Source: Alphaproteobacteria bacterium (GTDB lineage: Bacteria > Pseudomonadota > Alphaproteobacteria > Pelagibacterales > Pelagibacteraceae). From it: a stretch of DNA of 43,269 nucleotides. The notes under the pieces were generated by a model, which saw only the letters and a list, made by a program, of their open reading frames with translations, ran no database searches and was not told the origin of the DNA. The DNA lies in the NCBI GenBank assembly GCA_016870175.1, contig VGCG01000005.1, forward strand, positions 1-43,269, written 5' to 3'. This document shows positions 1 through 7,821 of the stretch, piece by piece (positions within the stretch are counted from its first letter, which is position 1; the number at the start of each line of letters is the position of its first letter). A program made the position numbers and the translations under genes.

Positions 1-1438
1 CCCCTGGAGAAGCACCTCCACAAATAATAGATATAGATGCTGTTGGAGCGATTGCAGTTTTATTTGAAAATCTCTCTTGGTAGCCATATTCAGCAGCATC
101 CGGGCAGGCCCCTCTCTCCTCAGCAAGTTCTTTTGAAGCTTTATTTACCTGTTCATGAATATATTTGAATATTTTTTTATTCCAGACTTTTGCCATTACA
201 GACTCCAATGGTATACTATTTTTTTGCAAGTAAGAATGCAAACCCATGACACCTAGGCCAACGCTTCTTTCTCTTTCTGCTGAGTATTTAGCATCTTTGA
301 ACTGCTCTGGAGCTCTTTCAATAAAATCCGTTAAAACATTATCTAAAAATCTCATTACATCAGGAATAATATTTTGATCATCTTTCCATTCATCATACAT
401 TTCTAAGTTTAATGACGACAAGCAACAAACCGCTGTTCTATCCTTGCCGTCTTTGTCTATACCTGTTGGTAAAGTTATTTCGCTACATAGGTTAGATGTT
501 TTAACAAATAAATTTGCAAGCTTATGATGTTGAGGAATTTGTCTGTTTACAGTATCAATATAAATTATATAAGGCTCTCCAGTTTCAATTCTTGCTGTTA
601 ATAATCTAATCCATAAATTTCTTGCAGATATAGTTTGTTGAATTGAACCATCTGCAGGACTTTTTAGAGCCCATTGTTCGTCTAATTCAACTGCTCGCAT
701 AAATGAATCTGAAACTAAAACTCCATGATGTAAGTTTAAAGCTTTTCTATTTGGATCGCCACCTGTTGGTCTTCTCATTTCAATGAACTCTTCTATTTCG
801 GGATGATCAATCGGCAGATAGCAAGCAGCGGAACCTCTTCTTAAAGATCCTTGACTAATTGCCATAGTTAATGAATCCATAACTTTAATAAATGGAATGA
901 TGCCTGAAGTTTTACCAACTTTACCAATTTTTTCACCAATCGATCTTAAATTGCCCCAATAACTTCCTATACCGCCGCCTTTGGCTGCTAACCAAACATT
1001 CTCACTCCATAGATTTAAAATTCCACCCAAACTATCTGATGCTTCATTTAAAAAACACGAAATTGGCAATCCTCTTCTGGTTCCACCATTTGATAAAACC
1101 GGTGTCGCTGGCATAAACCAAAGATTGCTGATATAATTATAAATTCTTTGCGCATGTAAATTATTATCCGAATATGTACTTGCCACTCTAGCAAAGAGAT
1201 CTTGGTAGGATTCGTTATGGCCAAGGTATCTGTCTTTTAATGTCGCTTTGCCAAAATCAGTTAATTTTACATCTCTGGAACGGTCAATTTTAATGATGAT
1301 ACCTTTCTCATTTTGAAATAATTCTGTTTCATTATTTAATGAAAATAAATCAGGTCTTTTATCTTTGATAACTTCGTTGGTTTTTGGGTTATATTCAGAG
1401 ACAGCACGTTTTAAGGCCTGAGATAGTATTTTATTCAT
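1..1438 (-). CDS. nrdA: Ribonucleoside-diphosphate reductase, alpha (large) subunit, 3' end missing
   Basis: Makes deoxyribonucleotides from ribonucleoside diphosphates, with a beta subunit (NrdB) not in the window. Translating the minus strand from the ATG at 1438 gives about 479 uninterrupted residues that run off the left edge. Recognisable class I blocks: GLPISCFLN (first active-site Cys), the run WLAAKGGGIG, SQGSLRRGSAACYLP, and NLCSEITLPT, which holds the Asn-Cys-Glu catalytic triad, followed by AVCCLSSLNLE (second redox Cys) and ERERSVGLGVMGLHSYL. The first active-site Cys lies only about 130 residues from the start, against about 225 in E. coli NrdA, so the N-terminal ATP-cone is absent, as in the short alpha subunits of Rickettsia and relatives. 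The gene is divergent from the phosphomannomutase at 1592. The C-terminal thiol pair lies outside the window. Confidence 0.95.
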   Translation of the reverse strand, partial: MNKILSQALKRAVSEYNPKTNEVIKDKRPDLFSLNNETELFQNEKGIIIKIDRSRDVKLTDFGKATLKDRYLGHNESYQDLFARVASTYSDNNLHAQRIYNYISNLWFMPATPVLSNGGTRRGLPISCFLNEASDSLGGILNLWSENVWLAAKGGGIGSYWGNLRSIGEKIGKVGKTSGIIPFIKVMDSLTMAISQGSLRRGSAACYLPIDHPEIEEFIEMRRPTGGDPNRKALNLHHGVLVSDSFMRAVELDEQWALKSPADGSIQQTISARNLWIRLLTARIETGEPYIIYIDTVNRQIPQHHKLANLFVKTSNLCSEITLPTGIDKDGKDRTAVCCLSSLNLEMYDEWKDDQNIIPDVMRFLDNVLTDFIERAPEQFKDAKYSAERERSVGLGVMGLHSYLQKNSIPLESVMAKVWNKKIFKYIHEQVNKASKELAEERGACPDAAEYGYQERFSNKTAIAPTASISIICGGASPG

Positions 1439-1469
1439 AAATTGTTATTGTATTTATATTAGGGTAAAA

Positions 1470-1516
1470 CAACTACATGTTGTATACGCTTATCGTTGAT
1501 ACACTATATAAGCAGC
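1470..1516 (-). promoter_or_regulatory. Candidate tandem NrdR boxes upstream of nrdA
   Basis: Two 16-base segments starting at 1470 and 1501 each match 11 of 16 positions of the NrdR-box consensus ACACWATATATWGTGT as I recall it. The first reads CAACTACATGTTGTAT and the second ACACTATATAAGCAGC. Their start-to-start distance is 31 bases, the three-helical-turn spacing typical of NrdR box pairs. They lie 32-78 bases upstream of the nrdA start, where a repressor would cover the promoter. The AT-rich background makes chance matches easy, so this is inference. Confidence 0.4.
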
Positions 1517-1591
1517 AAATCAACAGAACATTTATAGAACTATCAAAAAAAATTGCAATAAAAAAATTAAAAAAGGTTAAGTAATTAAAAA

Positions 1592-3046
1592 ATGGGCCAA
1601 AATTTAAAAATTGATCCTTATGGATTTAGAGAATATGACGCTCGATGGTTGTATCAAGAAGGCATAAATTTACTTGGAATCACGAATCTAGGAAAAGGTT
1701 TAGGAACACAAATTATAAATCATACAAAAAAAAATAATCCAAGAGTAATTATAGGTCACGACTATAGATCTTATAGCGAGGAAATTAAAAGTGCATTAAA
1801 AAAGGGATTAATATCTACCGGATGTTATGTCGAAGACATAGGTTTATCATTATCCCCGACGGTTTATTTTGCGCAATTTAATTTAGATGGAGATGGATTG
1901 GCAATGATTACTGCTAGTCATAATGAAAATGGTTGGACCGGGGTTAAGATGGGAATTAAAAAAGGATTAACTCACACACCTGAAGAAATGTTGGAATTGA
2001 AAGACATAACCCTTAATCAAAAATTTATAAAGGGACAAGGATCTGAGAAACAAATAAAAAATTTTCAAGAAATTTACAAAAATGAACTAATTAATAAAAA
2101 TAAAATTAATAGAAAAATTAAGACAGTGGTTGGATGTGGCAATGGCACAGCTGGAATATTTGCGCCTGAAATTTTGAGAGGTATAGGCTGTGAGGTAATA
2201 GAACTTGATTGTAACTTAGATTGGACTTTTCCAAAATATAATCCAAACCCTGAGGATTTAAAAATGCTACATGATATTGGAAAAGCAGTCAAAGATAACA
2301 AAGCTGAAATCGGCTTTGGCTTTGATGGAGACGGCGATCGAGTTGGAGTAATTGATAACAATGGTAATGAGATTTTTTCAGATAAGGTAGGACTGCTTAT
2401 TGCAAGGAACTTATCAGCAAAACACAAAAAATCCAAATTTATAGTTGATGTCAAATCTACGGGTCTTTATGCAACCGATAAAAAACTTTTAGAAAATAAT
2501 TGTGAAACAATTTATTGGAAAACTGGGCATTCACACATTAAAAGAAAAGTTCATACTGAAAAAGCATTAGCCGGATTTGAAAAAAGTGGTCACTTCTTTT
2601 TTAGTCAGCCATTAGGTTATGGTTATGATGATGGAATTAATTCAGCAATTCAAGTTTGTCATTTGTTGAGTAATCAAAATAAAATGCTGAATGAAATAAT
2701 TAACGAATTACCAAATACCTATCAAACACCTACAATGGCTCCTTTTTGTAAAGATGAAGAAAAATATCAAGTAGTTGAAGAACTAGTAAAACAGATTTAC
2801 ATAATTAAAGAAAATAAAACAAAGATAGATAATCAGCTTATTAAAGAAATATTAACTGTTAATGGAGTTAGATTTTCTTTTGAAGACGGTTCCTGGGGTC
2901 TAATAAGAGCTTCATCAAATAAACCATCTCTAGTGATTGTAACTGAAAGTCCTACTTCAAGCGAAAGAAAGAAGAAAATCTTTGATTTTATTGATAATTT
3001 GTTGCAAAAAACAGGCAAAATTGGAGAATACGATCAAAAAATTTAA
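1592..3046 (+). CDS. Phosphomannomutase / phosphoglucomutase (alpha-D-phosphohexomutase family)
   Basis: Interconverts hexose 1- and 6-phosphates, feeding nucleotide-sugar and envelope polysaccharide synthesis in the cytoplasm. The four family loops are present in order. The phosphoserine loop is TASHNENGWTGVKMG near residue 108; Glu replaces the usual Pro after TASHN. The Mg-binding loop is DGDGDRVGVID near residue 245, the sugar-specificity loop is GFEKSGHFFF near 325, and the C-terminal phosphate-binding loop is RASSNKPSLV near 445. The length of 484 residues is normal for the family. It is divergent from nrdA and is followed after 3 bases by the acetoacetyl-CoA synthetase, so the two are probably co-transcribed despite unrelated roles. 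Choosing between AlgC/ManB and Pgm specificity is not possible from sequence alone. Confidence 0.9.
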   Translation: MGQNLKIDPYGFREYDARWLYQEGINLLGITNLGKGLGTQIINHTKKNNPRVIIGHDYRSYSEEIKSALKKGLISTGCYVEDIGLSLSPTVYFAQFNLDGDGLAMITASHNENGWTGVKMGIKKGLTHTPEEMLELKDITLNQKFIKGQGSEKQIKNFQEIYKNELINKNKINRKIKTVVGCGNGTAGIFAPEILRGIGCEVIELDCNLDWTFPKYNPNPEDLKMLHDIGKAVKDNKAEIGFGFDGDGDRVGVIDNNGNEIFSDKVGLLIARNLSAKHKKSKFIVDVKSTGLYATDKKLLENNCETIYWKTGHSHIKRKVHTEKALAGFEKSGHFFFSQPLGYGYDDGINSAIQVCHLLSNQNKMLNEIINELPNTYQTPTMAPFCKDEEKYQVVEELVKQIYIIKENKTKIDNQLIKEILTVNGVRFSFEDGSWGLIRASSNKPSLVIVTESPTSSERKKKIFDFIDNLLQKTGKIGEYDQKI

Positions 3047-3049
3047 TTT

Positions 3050-4978
3050 ATGAATAAACCTCTTTGGAGAGCGTCCAAACAAAGAGTTAATGACTCAAAT
3101 TTATCAGATTTCTTAAAATTTATTAATTTCAAAGAAGATTACGACTTTAAAAAAATTTGGAAGTGGAGTGTTTTAAATCCAAAAATTTTTTGGTCAAAAT
3201 TTTGGGATTATTCGAAAATAATAGGACATAAAGGTAAAAAGATAATAGAAGAAAATAAAGTTTTTAATAAAACAATTTTTTTTCCAGATTCTAAAATAAA
3301 TTATACCGAAAATATTCTTAAAAAAAAAAGTAACAATATTGCTATTGGCTTTTTATCTGAAACAGGATTAGAAGAAAAAATTTCTTGGAATGAACTGTAT
3401 AAAAATGTTTGTAAAGTTTCATTTTACTTTAAATCTTTAAATTTAAAAAAAGGAGATCGTGTTGCAGCATATGTTCCAAATAAAATTGAAACAATTATAT
3501 GTTTTTTAGCTTGTGCAAAAAATGGGATAATTTGGTCTTCTTGTTCTCCTGATTTTGGTGAACGAGGAGTGATCAACCGATTTAAACAAATTAAACCTAA
3601 AATATTAATTACTAGTGATTATTATTTTTATAACGGAAAAAAAAATAATATCTTAAAAAAAATTGATAATATTTTAAAAAAAATACCCTCTATTAAAAAA
3701 ATAATAATTTTTCCATATGACTCAAAAACAAAAATAAAAATTAAAAAGTTTATAAATTTTCATAAAATTATTAATAATTCTATGTTAGATGAAACTTTTG
3801 AAAGGTTTGAATTTAACCACCCAATTTATATCCTTTATTCTAGTGGAACTACTGGCAAGCCTAAATGTATTACCCATGGAGCTGGTAATGTTTTAATTGA
3901 ACATAATAAAGAGTTTATTTTGCACTGCGATATTAAAAATGATGATAAATTATTTTATTTTACAACAACTAGTTGGATGATGTGGAATTGGTTAGTCAGT
4001 GGACTTGCTACAGGATCAAGTATTTTTTTGTATGATGGATCACCTACTTATCCAAAAATTGATACTCTGTTAAAATATTGCCAGGATCAAAAAATTAACC
4101 TCTTTGGTGTAAGTGCAAAATACATTGATCATTTAAAAAATGAAAATTTTATTAATAAAAATCTTGATTTGGACTCCATAAAAATTATTACTTCCACAGG
4201 ATCTCCTTTGGGAGATGAGAGTTTTAAATATGTTTATAACCATATTAAGCGAGATGTACATTTGGCTTCGATATCAGGTGGTACTGATATGGTTGGCTGT
4301 TTGGTTTTAGGAAATTTATTTTCCAATGTTTATAAGGGAGAAATTCAAGGTCAGAGTTTAGGAATTGATATAGACGTATTCACTGATCAAGGAGATAGCG
4401 CAAAAAATTATGAAAGAGGAGAACTAGTAGTTAAAAAACCTTTTCCCTCAATGCCAGTAAAGTTTTGGGGAGATGCTAATGGTAAAAAATATCATCAGGC
4501 TTATTTTACAAAATTTAAAAACATTTGGCATCATGGTGATTTCGTTGAAAAGACCACAAATAATGGATTCATTATGAGAGGTCGATCTGATACAACTTTA
4601 AATCCTGGTGGTGTAAGAATTGGAACTTCTGAAATTTATGAGCAAGTTGAAAGTATTGATTTTGTCACAGAGAGTTTAGTTGTCGGTCAAAATTATAAAG
4701 GAGATGAAAGAATTATTTTGTTTATAACTACTAAAAAAAATAAAATTCTAGATAAAAAAAAAATCAAAATAATTAAAAATATAATTAGAAGAAACTGTTC
4801 TCCTAGGCATGTACCCGCCGTGATCATAAAAGTTCCAGAAATTCCAAGAACTAAAAATGGAAAAATAGTTGAGCTTGCTGTCAAAAAAATAATTAATGGT
4901 GAAAAATTAAATAATAAAGATTCAATAGCAAATCCAAAAAGTTTAAATTTTTTTAAAAATTTAAAAGAGCTTAAATAG
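3050..4978 (+). CDS. aacS: Acetoacetyl-CoA synthetase
   Basis: ATP-dependent ligation of acetoacetate to CoA, an entry point for ketone bodies or the end of leucine/PHB breakdown. The 642-residue length matches the AacS family (about 650), which is longer than most acyl-CoA synthetases. The N-terminus WRASKQRVNDSNLSDFLKF is the AacS-specific start. The adenylation core shows the P-loop YSSGTTGKPKCITHG near 260, TTTSWMMWNWLVSGLATG near 305, SGGTDMVGCLVLG near 405, the hinge region GRSDTTLNPGGVRIG near 515, and the C-terminal catalytic Lys region PRTKNGKIVE near 602. It ends one base before the convergent thiolase ends. That neighbour uses the product: thiolysis of acetoacetyl-CoA to two acetyl-CoA. 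A Lys/Asn/Ile-rich stretch near residues 185-245 reflects strong AT bias. Confidence 0.93.
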   Translation: MNKPLWRASKQRVNDSNLSDFLKFINFKEDYDFKKIWKWSVLNPKIFWSKFWDYSKIIGHKGKKIIEENKVFNKTIFFPDSKINYTENILKKKSNNIAIGFLSETGLEEKISWNELYKNVCKVSFYFKSLNLKKGDRVAAYVPNKIETIICFLACAKNGIIWSSCSPDFGERGVINRFKQIKPKILITSDYYFYNGKKNNILKKIDNILKKIPSIKKIIIFPYDSKTKIKIKKFINFHKIINNSMLDETFERFEFNHPIYILYSSGTTGKPKCITHGAGNVLIEHNKEFILHCDIKNDDKLFYFTTTSWMMWNWLVSGLATGSSIFLYDGSPTYPKIDTLLKYCQDQKINLFGVSAKYIDHLKNENFINKNLDLDSIKIITSTGSPLGDESFKYVYNHIKRDVHLASISGGTDMVGCLVLGNLFSNVYKGEIQGQSLGIDIDVFTDQGDSAKNYERGELVVKKPFPSMPVKFWGDANGKKYHQAYFTKFKNIWHHGDFVEKTTNNGFIMRGRSDTTLNPGGVRIGTSEIYEQVESIDFVTESLVVGQNYKGDERIILFITTKKNKILDKKKIKIIKNIIRRNCSPRHVPAVIIKVPEIPRTKNGKIVELAVKKIINGEKLNNKDSIANPKSLNFFKNLKELK

Positions 4979-4979
4979 A

Positions 4980-6110
4980 TTATCTCTCAACACACATGGC
5001 AATGCCCATGCCACCGCCAATACATAAAGTTGCTAAACCTTTATGAACATCTCTCTTAATCATTTCGTGAATTAAAGTAACCAAAATTCTTGTGCCTGAA
5101 GCTCCTATTGGGTGCCCAATTGCTATAGCTCCACCATTTACATTCACTTTTTCCTCTGGAATATCTAATATTTTTAATACTGCAATGCTTTGTGCTGCAA
5201 ATGCTTCATTAACCTCAAAAAGATCTAAATCTTCTATAGACCAACCAGCTATCTCTAATGCCTTTTTACAGGAGGGAATTGGACCTGTGCCCATTAAAGC
5301 AGGATCAACTCCACAGCTAGCCCAGGATTTTATGGTAACTAATTTTTTTAACTCCCTTTTCTCAGCCTCAGCTGAAGACATAAGAATAACTGCAGCAGCA
5401 CCGTCATTTATTCCTGATGCGTTACCGGCTGTAACTGTTCCATCTTTTTGAAAAACTGGTTTTAATTGAGATAGAGCTTCTAAAGATATTCCGTCTCTTG
5501 GATGTTCATCTTTGTTAAAATCTATTTCAGAATTTTTTGATTTTATTTTAAAATTAATAATTTCATCTTTAAATCTATTTATTTTTTGTGCATTTAAAGT
5601 TTTTGTTTGAGAGCTAAAAGCAAACTTATCCTGCTGTTTTCTTGTAACTTGAAACTTGGTTGCAACATTTTCAGCTGTTATTCCCATATGGTATCCATTA
5701 AATGCATCCCATAAACCGTCTTTCATTAAAGTGTCTGCTGGGGCAAGTGACATGTTTTCTTGACCGCCTGCAATTACAATTTTGGAATCTCCAGCTTTAA
5801 TACTTTGAAAACCAGAGGCAATAGATCGTATTCCAGAGCCACAAACTTGATTAACGATGTAAGCTGGCTTTTCTTTGGGTATTCCAGATTTAATAGCTGC
5901 TTGCCTAGCTGGATTTTGACCAGCACCTCCTGTAAGCACTTGTCCCATAATAACTTCGTCTACTTCATCACTTTTTAATTTACATTGTTTAATTAACTCA
6001 GAAATTACAGCTGAACCAAGATCTTTAGCTGAAATATTTTTTAATGATTTCCCAAGCGTGCCTACTGCCGTTCTAAGTGCTGAGGTTATGACAATATCTT
6101 TAATATTCAT
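4980..6110 (-). CDS. Acetyl-CoA acetyltransferase (thiolase II), short loop form
   Basis: Condenses two acetyl-CoA to acetoacetyl-CoA or does the reverse. Catalytic residues are intact: nucleophile Cys90 in VNQVCGSG, the HM pair in NGYHMGITAENVA (141-142), the His in AIGHPIGASGTR, and Cys363 in CIGGGMGIAM. At 376 residues it is about 15 shorter than Zoogloea PhaA. The gap lies between MSLAP (near 124) and the DTLMKDGL block, removing about 16 residues that in tetrameric thiolases form the tetramerisation hairpin. I checked the DNA there: the deletion is in frame and the reading is clean. Convergent with aacS, with a single base between the stop codons and no terminator. Together they would convert acetoacetate to acetyl-CoA without a CoA-transferase. 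Confidence 0.92.
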   Translation of the reverse strand: MNIKDIVITSALRTAVGTLGKSLKNISAKDLGSAVISELIKQCKLKSDEVDEVIMGQVLTGGAGQNPARQAAIKSGIPKEKPAYIVNQVCGSGIRSIASGFQSIKAGDSKIVIAGGQENMSLAPADTLMKDGLWDAFNGYHMGITAENVATKFQVTRKQQDKFAFSSQTKTLNAQKINRFKDEIINFKIKSKNSEIDFNKDEHPRDGISLEALSQLKPVFQKDGTVTAGNASGINDGAAAVILMSSAEAEKRELKKLVTIKSWASCGVDPALMGTGPIPSCKKALEIAGWSIEDLDLFEVNEAFAAQSIAVLKILDIPEEKVNVNGGAIAIGHPIGASGTRILVTLIHEMIKRDVHKGLATLCIGGGMGIAMCVER

Positions 6111-6277
6111 GACGTAATTCTGTTATCTTCTTATTCATATTCTATTTAAAAAAAATTAATTAGCTACTATGAAATCTAAGTTCTATTTATAGATTTGTGA
6201 AATCCTTTTATTTAAATAGCTTTCAATTAAAGTGGTTTTAAATTTTAAATTTAAACAAATTGATGTAGAATAAAATT

Positions 6278-6541
6278 GTGAAAAAAATTTTAACAATAAT
6301 AGTTTTGAGCTTATTTTTTTTTGAGGTAGCTCAATCAGCATCTATTGAACTGTCAGAAAAATTAATTGAAAAGTGTACAAATAAACGCTTTGAAAAATTT
6401 TTTAAAGATGATCCCATCAACTTATCTTTAAAAGGAAAAACTACAAAAGAAAGATTGGAAAATCCAAATTATAATATTGTTTGGAAAAATTGCGAAAAAG
6501 ATTTAAAGCAATCTCAATCTGCTATGTTAAGCTGTCATTAA
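6278..6541 (+). CDS. Small secreted protein of unknown function
   Basis: An 87-residue ORF with a GTG start, followed at once by AAA-AAA. Residues 1-20 form a clear Sec signal peptide (MKKI, a hydrophobic run of about 12, then VAQSAS, with cleavage likely after Ser20 or Ala21). The mature part is about 66 residues, basic, with Cys at 33, 72 and 86 and a terminal His. I do not recognise the family. It stands alone on the plus strand between the divergent thiolase and the convergent dctP, with 32 bases to a GC-rich hairpin. Periplasmic location is inferred from the signal peptide. The signal peptide and clean ending support a real gene; the alternative is a chance ORF in AT-rich DNA. Confidence 0.6.
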   Translation: MKKILTIIVLSLFFFEVAQSASIELSEKLIEKCTNKRFEKFFKDDPINLSLKGKTTKERLENPNYNIVWKNCEKDLKQSQSAMLSCH

Positions 6542-6573
6542 ACAAAATTCTAAACGATTGACAAATTTTATTA

Positions 6574-6592
6574 GGCGCCTTTTTAAGGCGCC
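6574..6592. terminator. GC-rich hairpin between convergent genes, probable bidirectional transcription end
   Basis: GGCGCCTT at 6574-6581 pairs perfectly with AAGGCGCC at 6585-6592 around a 3-base loop, and it stands out in AT-rich surroundings. It lies 32 bases after the small secreted-protein gene and 13 bases after the dctP stop (minus strand). Neither side has a clean U-tract, so it may act as an mRNA 3'-end stabiliser as much as an intrinsic terminator. Confidence 0.55.
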
Positions 6593-6605
6593 CAAAATAA
6601 AAGTT

Positions 6606-7682
6606 TTATCTATAAGGATATCCTGCTTTATCCATTGTTTGTGCATATAGCTTAAATGCATCAACAACTTTTTTAGCTCGAGGACTGATCTTAGATGTTT
6701 CATCCCAGAAAGCTTCCGAGTCTTTTATAATTTTATTCCACTCATCATCCGGAAGGCTTGTGAGCTCCATTTTTTTGCCATTAACACGAAGATTAGCCTC
6801 TCCACCCCAATACCAGACTTGTCTGTAATAATGAGAGTCATTGATAGACATTCGATACAAAGCTTGAAGCTTCGGATTTATATTTTCCCAACTTTTTGAG
6901 TTAACAAAATACGAACCAAACCAAGCTCCAGTAACTGCATTTGTTAAAGCGTATTTACAAACATCAGCCCAACCCACTTCATAGGCTTCTGTAAATCCAC
7001 ACCAACAAACACCATCTAGTTCACCAGTTTGCATCGCAACTTCAACATCGTCCCATGGCACAATTACTGGAATTAAACCATATTGTGATAAGAACTTACC
7101 TGCAGTTGGAACTCCAAATACTCGTAGTCCTTTCATGTCGGCAATTTTTGTTATTTTTTTCTTTACGGTAAATAGATGACAAGGATCCCACGCACTAGTG
7201 CTTAGCCACTTAACATTTTCAACCTCACTATATGCTTGTTCCCATATTTCATTTAAACCATAATATCTAAATAAAGCTGGGACATCTAAACTGTATCTAG
7301 TCGCAAAAGGAAAATATCCTCCAAAAACCTGGATATCAACTGGAGATCCCATAGTAGCATCATCACTTTGCACTGCATCAATTGTTCCTGCTTGCATCGC
7401 TCTAAACAATTCGTCAGTTGGGACTAATTGATCTGCATAATACAACTCTATTTCCATTTCACCATAGGCTGCCTTATTAAATTCCTCAATTTGCGGCTTA
7501 ATAACATGAGCACCAAGTGGGGCTCCTGAATAAGTCTGAAGTCTCCATTTAACTGGATTTGATGCCGCAAAAACATATGGAGCTTTTACAGCTGCAGCTC
7601 CAGCTGCACCTAAAGTTAGCAAACCCGCTTTTTTAATAAAAGAACGTCGTTTACTTGTAATTAATTTTTTATTTTTTACCAT
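6606..7682 (-). CDS. dctP: TRAP transporter periplasmic binding protein, DctP family, Tat-exported
   Basis: Captures an organic acid in the periplasm and delivers it to the DctQM membrane complex; uptake is Na+-coupled in this family. Residues 10-41 form a twin-arginine signal (KRRSFIKKAG, a Gly/Ala-rich hydrophobic run, then VFAASN). The mature part follows the DctP fold, with the ligand-binding Arg expected in MKGLRVFGVPTAGKFL near 185-200. The 358-residue length and the Tat signal resemble the TakP-like (2-oxoacid / mannitol-chloroaromatic type) branch, but the substrate cannot be read. It follows dctM by 139 bases, a gap with an AT-rich hairpin and a likely dedicated promoter. A strong AAGGAGGG Shine-Dalgarno sits 3-4 bases before the ATG and can pair with a complementary CCTCCT just upstream. 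Confidence 0.93.
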   Translation of the reverse strand: MVKNKKLITSKRRSFIKKAGLLTLGAAGAAAVKAPYVFAASNPVKWRLQTYSGAPLGAHVIKPQIEEFNKAAYGEMEIELYYADQLVPTDELFRAMQAGTIDAVQSDDATMGSPVDIQVFGGYFPFATRYSLDVPALFRYYGLNEIWEQAYSEVENVKWLSTSAWDPCHLFTVKKKITKIADMKGLRVFGVPTAGKFLSQYGLIPVIVPWDDVEVAMQTGELDGVCWCGFTEAYEVGWADVCKYALTNAVTGAWFGSYFVNSKSWENINPKLQALYRMSINDSHYYRQVWYWGGEANLRVNGKKMELTSLPDDEWNKIIKDSEAFWDETSKISPRAKKVVDAFKLYAQTMDKAGYPYR

Positions 7683-7685
7683 AAA

Positions 7686-7736
7686 CCCTCCTTAATTTTT
7701 TAGGAGGTTATTATAGTTTTTAAGTTCAATAAACAA
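7686..7736 (-). promoter_or_regulatory. dctP promoter candidate and Shine-Dalgarno-sequestering hairpin
   Basis: On the minus strand a perfect TATAAT lies at 7715-7710, with a weak -35 (TTGTTT, 7736-7731) 15 bases upstream. A start point about seven bases downstream would begin near the CCTCCT at 7707-7702. That segment can pair with the AGGAGG of the ribosome-binding site (7692-7687) around a 9-base loop, three bases before the dctP ATG. The transcript would therefore open with a hairpin that hides the ribosome site. Pairing is seen in the sequence; promoter activity and control are inferred. Confidence 0.45.
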
Positions 7737-7782
7737 AATAATAATAAATTTGATGAATTAAACTTTGATAATAAATAAAATT

Positions 7783-7812
7783 TTAATAGTTTTAAAAAAA
7801 TTCAACTATTAA
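7783..7812 (-). terminator. AT-rich hairpin between dctM and dctP
   Basis: TTAATAGTT at 7783-7791 pairs perfectly with AACTATTAA at 7804-7812 around a 12-base loop, 10 bases after the dctM stop on the minus strand. It is followed by AATTTTATTT, a poor U-tract. It could lower read-through from dctQM into dctP, which seems to have its own promoter. The stem has only two G-C pairs, so it is weak. Confidence 0.3.
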
Positions 7813-7821
7813 GAGAAATTT

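Noticed and set aside
1477-1584. 35-codon ORF ending 8 bases before the phosphomannomutase start, a possible upstream peptide
   Set aside because: It overlaps the candidate NrdR boxes and promoter zone, is Lys-rich from poly-A runs, and has no ribosome site; chance is likely.
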